Shown here: piece after piece, positions 63,094-64,000 of the stretch
Numbering within the stretch: the first letter of the stretch is position 1
Layout of the letters: every line of letters starts with the position of its first letter
Assembly: GCA_029213065.1 (NCBI GenBank)
Contig: JARGPH010000001.1
Span: forward strand, 310,001 to 374,000
DNA from: Verrucomicrobiales bacterium
Lineage (GTDB): Bacteria; Verrucomicrobiota; Verrucomicrobiia; Verrucomicrobiales; DEV007
Reading direction: 5' to 3'
Length of the DNA: 64,000 nt
Notes under the pieces: model-generated
What the model was told of the DNA's origin: nothing
The model's database searches: none
The model's input: the letters and a program-made list of their open reading frames with translations, nothing else
Made by a program: the position numbers and the translations under genes

Positions 63094-63594
63094 TTACAAT
63101 GCCACCTGTCCGGCAGTCTCTTCGTTGATGCGCTTCTGATCACCATCATCCAGCACCTTACCGGTTACCTTGGATGTTGCATCGATAACAAGACGACCAA
63201 AGTCTCTTTTCAGCTCATTCATAGAGCTTTCGTGCTCAAGACGGGAAGCTTCACGGGCCTTCTCGATAATCTGCTGTGCCTCATTGACAGCCTCCTGAGT
63301 CTTCTGACCGCGAACCGCTTCAGCACTTTCACGAGCCTCGGTGATCAGTCGCTCAGCGTCACGGTTGGCATCGTCGAGCATTCCCTGAATCCGCTCCTCA
63401 GCGCGAGCCACTTCAGCGTCGATCTTTTTGATATTCGCCTCACCCTCTTCGATCCGTGAACGGCGTGCATTCAGCATCGCAAGAACAGGCCCGAAAGCAT
63501 ATTTGGAAAGCACAAAGTATACGATCAGAACAATGATCACCTGCGCAATAAACTTAGGCCAAGCAAACCCGAATTGTTCAATAATACCTTCCAT
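63094..63594 (-). CDS. atpF: ATP synthase b subunit
   Basis: A 166-residue stator stalk. One membrane helix (about 10-32: FAWPKFIAQVIIVLIVYFVL) and a long charged helix/coiled coil (about 45-145) follow the standard b-subunit layout, with FGPVLAMLNARRSRIEEGEA at the neck. Located between atpE and atpH; one copy only here, so it may dimerise. Confidence 0.95.
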   Translation of the reverse strand: MEGIIEQFGFAWPKFIAQVIIVLIVYFVLSKYAFGPVLAMLNARRSRIEEGEANIKKIDAEVARAEERIQGMLDDANRDAERLITEARESAEAVRGQKTQEAVNEAQQIIEKAREASRLEHESSMNELKRDFGRLVIDATSKVTGKVLDDGDQKRINEETAGQVAL

Positions 63595-63642
63595 GAGAGA
63601 AAACCGTTAGTTGAGAAAAATTTGTGCGTTCAGCAAAAAAGT

Positions 63643-63680
63643 AAAAAAAGGAGAGACAGCCCGCAGCGGCGAACCGCCGC
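63643..63680 (-). promoter_or_regulatory. Hairpin plus T-run between atpE and atpF, possible attenuator
   Basis: GCGGCG (63666-63671), AAC and CGCCGC (63675-63680) form a perfect six-base stem. On the minus strand it comes 25 bases after atpE and is followed after 16 bases by a run of seven T (63643-63649). This could partially terminate or stabilise the message, helping to make more c subunit than b. Confidence 0.5.
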
Positions 63681-63704
63681 AGACCGCCAAAACCTGATTC
63701 AAGG

Positions 63705-63965
63705 CTAGCCTTGAAGAGCCATGATAAGCGCGTAAATCGCGATCGCCTCGGCGAGCGCCATTCCGATAATGGCGATTGTAAGGATGTTACCGAAAGCAGA
63801 TGGGTTACGTCCCACTGCCTGCGCTGCAGCCATACCAATCAAACCAATTGCAATACCGGAACCTGCACCTGCAACCGCAAGAGCAAAGTTACCGTTGAAT
63901 CCTGCAGCAGCAGCTTCAGCAGCTGGAGCTGCAGCAGCAGCGAGTGTTGTAATAGTATCAATCAT
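63705..63965 (-). CDS. atpE: ATP synthase c subunit
   Basis: An 86-residue membrane rotor protein. Helix 1 (about 27-50) has FALAVAGAGSGIAIGLIGMA, and after the RNP loop, helix 2 (about 58-82) has LTIAIIGMALAEAIAIYALI with ion-binding Glu73. The residue after the Glu is Ala, not Ser or Thr, so protons are more likely than sodium. An Ala-rich N-terminal extension (about 1-22) precedes helix 1. atpB would be expected just outside the window on the right; the last 35 bases show no gene. Confidence 0.97.
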   Translation of the reverse strand: MIDTITTLAAAAAPAAEAAAAGFNGNFALAVAGAGSGIAIGLIGMAAAQAVGRNPSAFGNILTIAIIGMALAEAIAIYALIMALQG

Positions 63966-64000
63966 GATAGTTTGTTTTTACTTTTTCTTCGTCACCGCCC

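Noticed and set aside
63705-63965. Sodium-type c subunit
   Set aside because: The position after Glu73 is Ala rather than Ser/Thr, and no sodium-binding Gln motif is present.

Overview
The window reads as chromosomal DNA of a heterotrophic member of the Verrucomicrobiota (probably Verrucomicrobiales). The evidence is the gene mix: a formylglycine-type sulfatase, a secreted PQQ-propeller protein, a LamG protein, a CehA/McbA-type metallohydrolase, kinase-like/TPR/SEL1 membrane proteins, two SLBB-type polysaccharide export proteins, many oligopeptide ABC transporters, and few clear Shine-Dalgarno sites. Base composition is fairly GC-rich and even, apart from an AT-richer island at about 11.6-13.0 kb and several AT-rich promoters. 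No tRNA, rRNA or CRISPR array was recognised.

Layout. 1-8.6 kb (minus): a 3'-truncated pseudokinase-TPR protein, a small conserved protein and a yejABEF-type peptide transporter. 8.8-10.1 kb (plus): a LamG protein. 10.4-13.55 kb: an accessory island with a frame-disrupted RAYT/IS200-like transposase, REP-like palindromes, a signal-peptide protein and a 5'-truncated RHS protein whose C-terminal domain resembles a caspase/CHAT protease. 14.1-24.4 kb (minus): sulfatase, Mrp ATPase, a strikingly degenerate four-gene peptide ABC operon, a PQQ-propeller protein and rpoN. 24.6-26.8 kb (plus): two polysaccharide export proteins. 26.9-32.5 kb: an AIM24/GYF protein, a LuxR-type regulator and an oppABC set without ATPases. 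32.5-36.0 kb (plus): a pseudopilin with a possible leaderless promoter, a small membrane protein and feoA-feoB-Cys-rich protein. 36.1-40.8 kb: an FRG-domain gene divergent from an unknown gene, a LysR gene divergent from ilvD, and a DUF2141 protein. 40.8-46.4 kb: a CehA-like metallohydrolase, an M24 peptidase and an aldehyde dehydrogenase. 46.5-49.4 kb (minus): a very large tandem kinase-like/SEL1 membrane protein. 49.5-50.7 kb (plus): hisB-hisH. 50.8-53.9 kb (minus): dnaN, dnaA and a candidate replication origin. 53.9-58.0 kb (minus): a sodium/solute symporter and a sulfotransferase/glycosyltransferase/Cys-rich operon. 58.2-64.0 kb (minus): the ATP synthase operon atpE-F-H-A-G-D-C, ending in a strong intrinsic terminator, with atpB presumably just past the window.

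The housekeeping blocks (atp, dnaA-dnaN, his, ilvD, rpoN, feo) look intact. The most unusual material is (i) the RHS-tip cassette with a caspase-like toxin candidate, a possible immunity partner and a flanking 15-bp inverted repeat, (ii) the ABC operon whose only ATPase has lost nearly all catalytic motifs except Walker A, and (iii) two unrelated-looking membrane proteins built on catalytically dead kinase-like domains. All functional calls come from reading motifs by eye; no database search was run.
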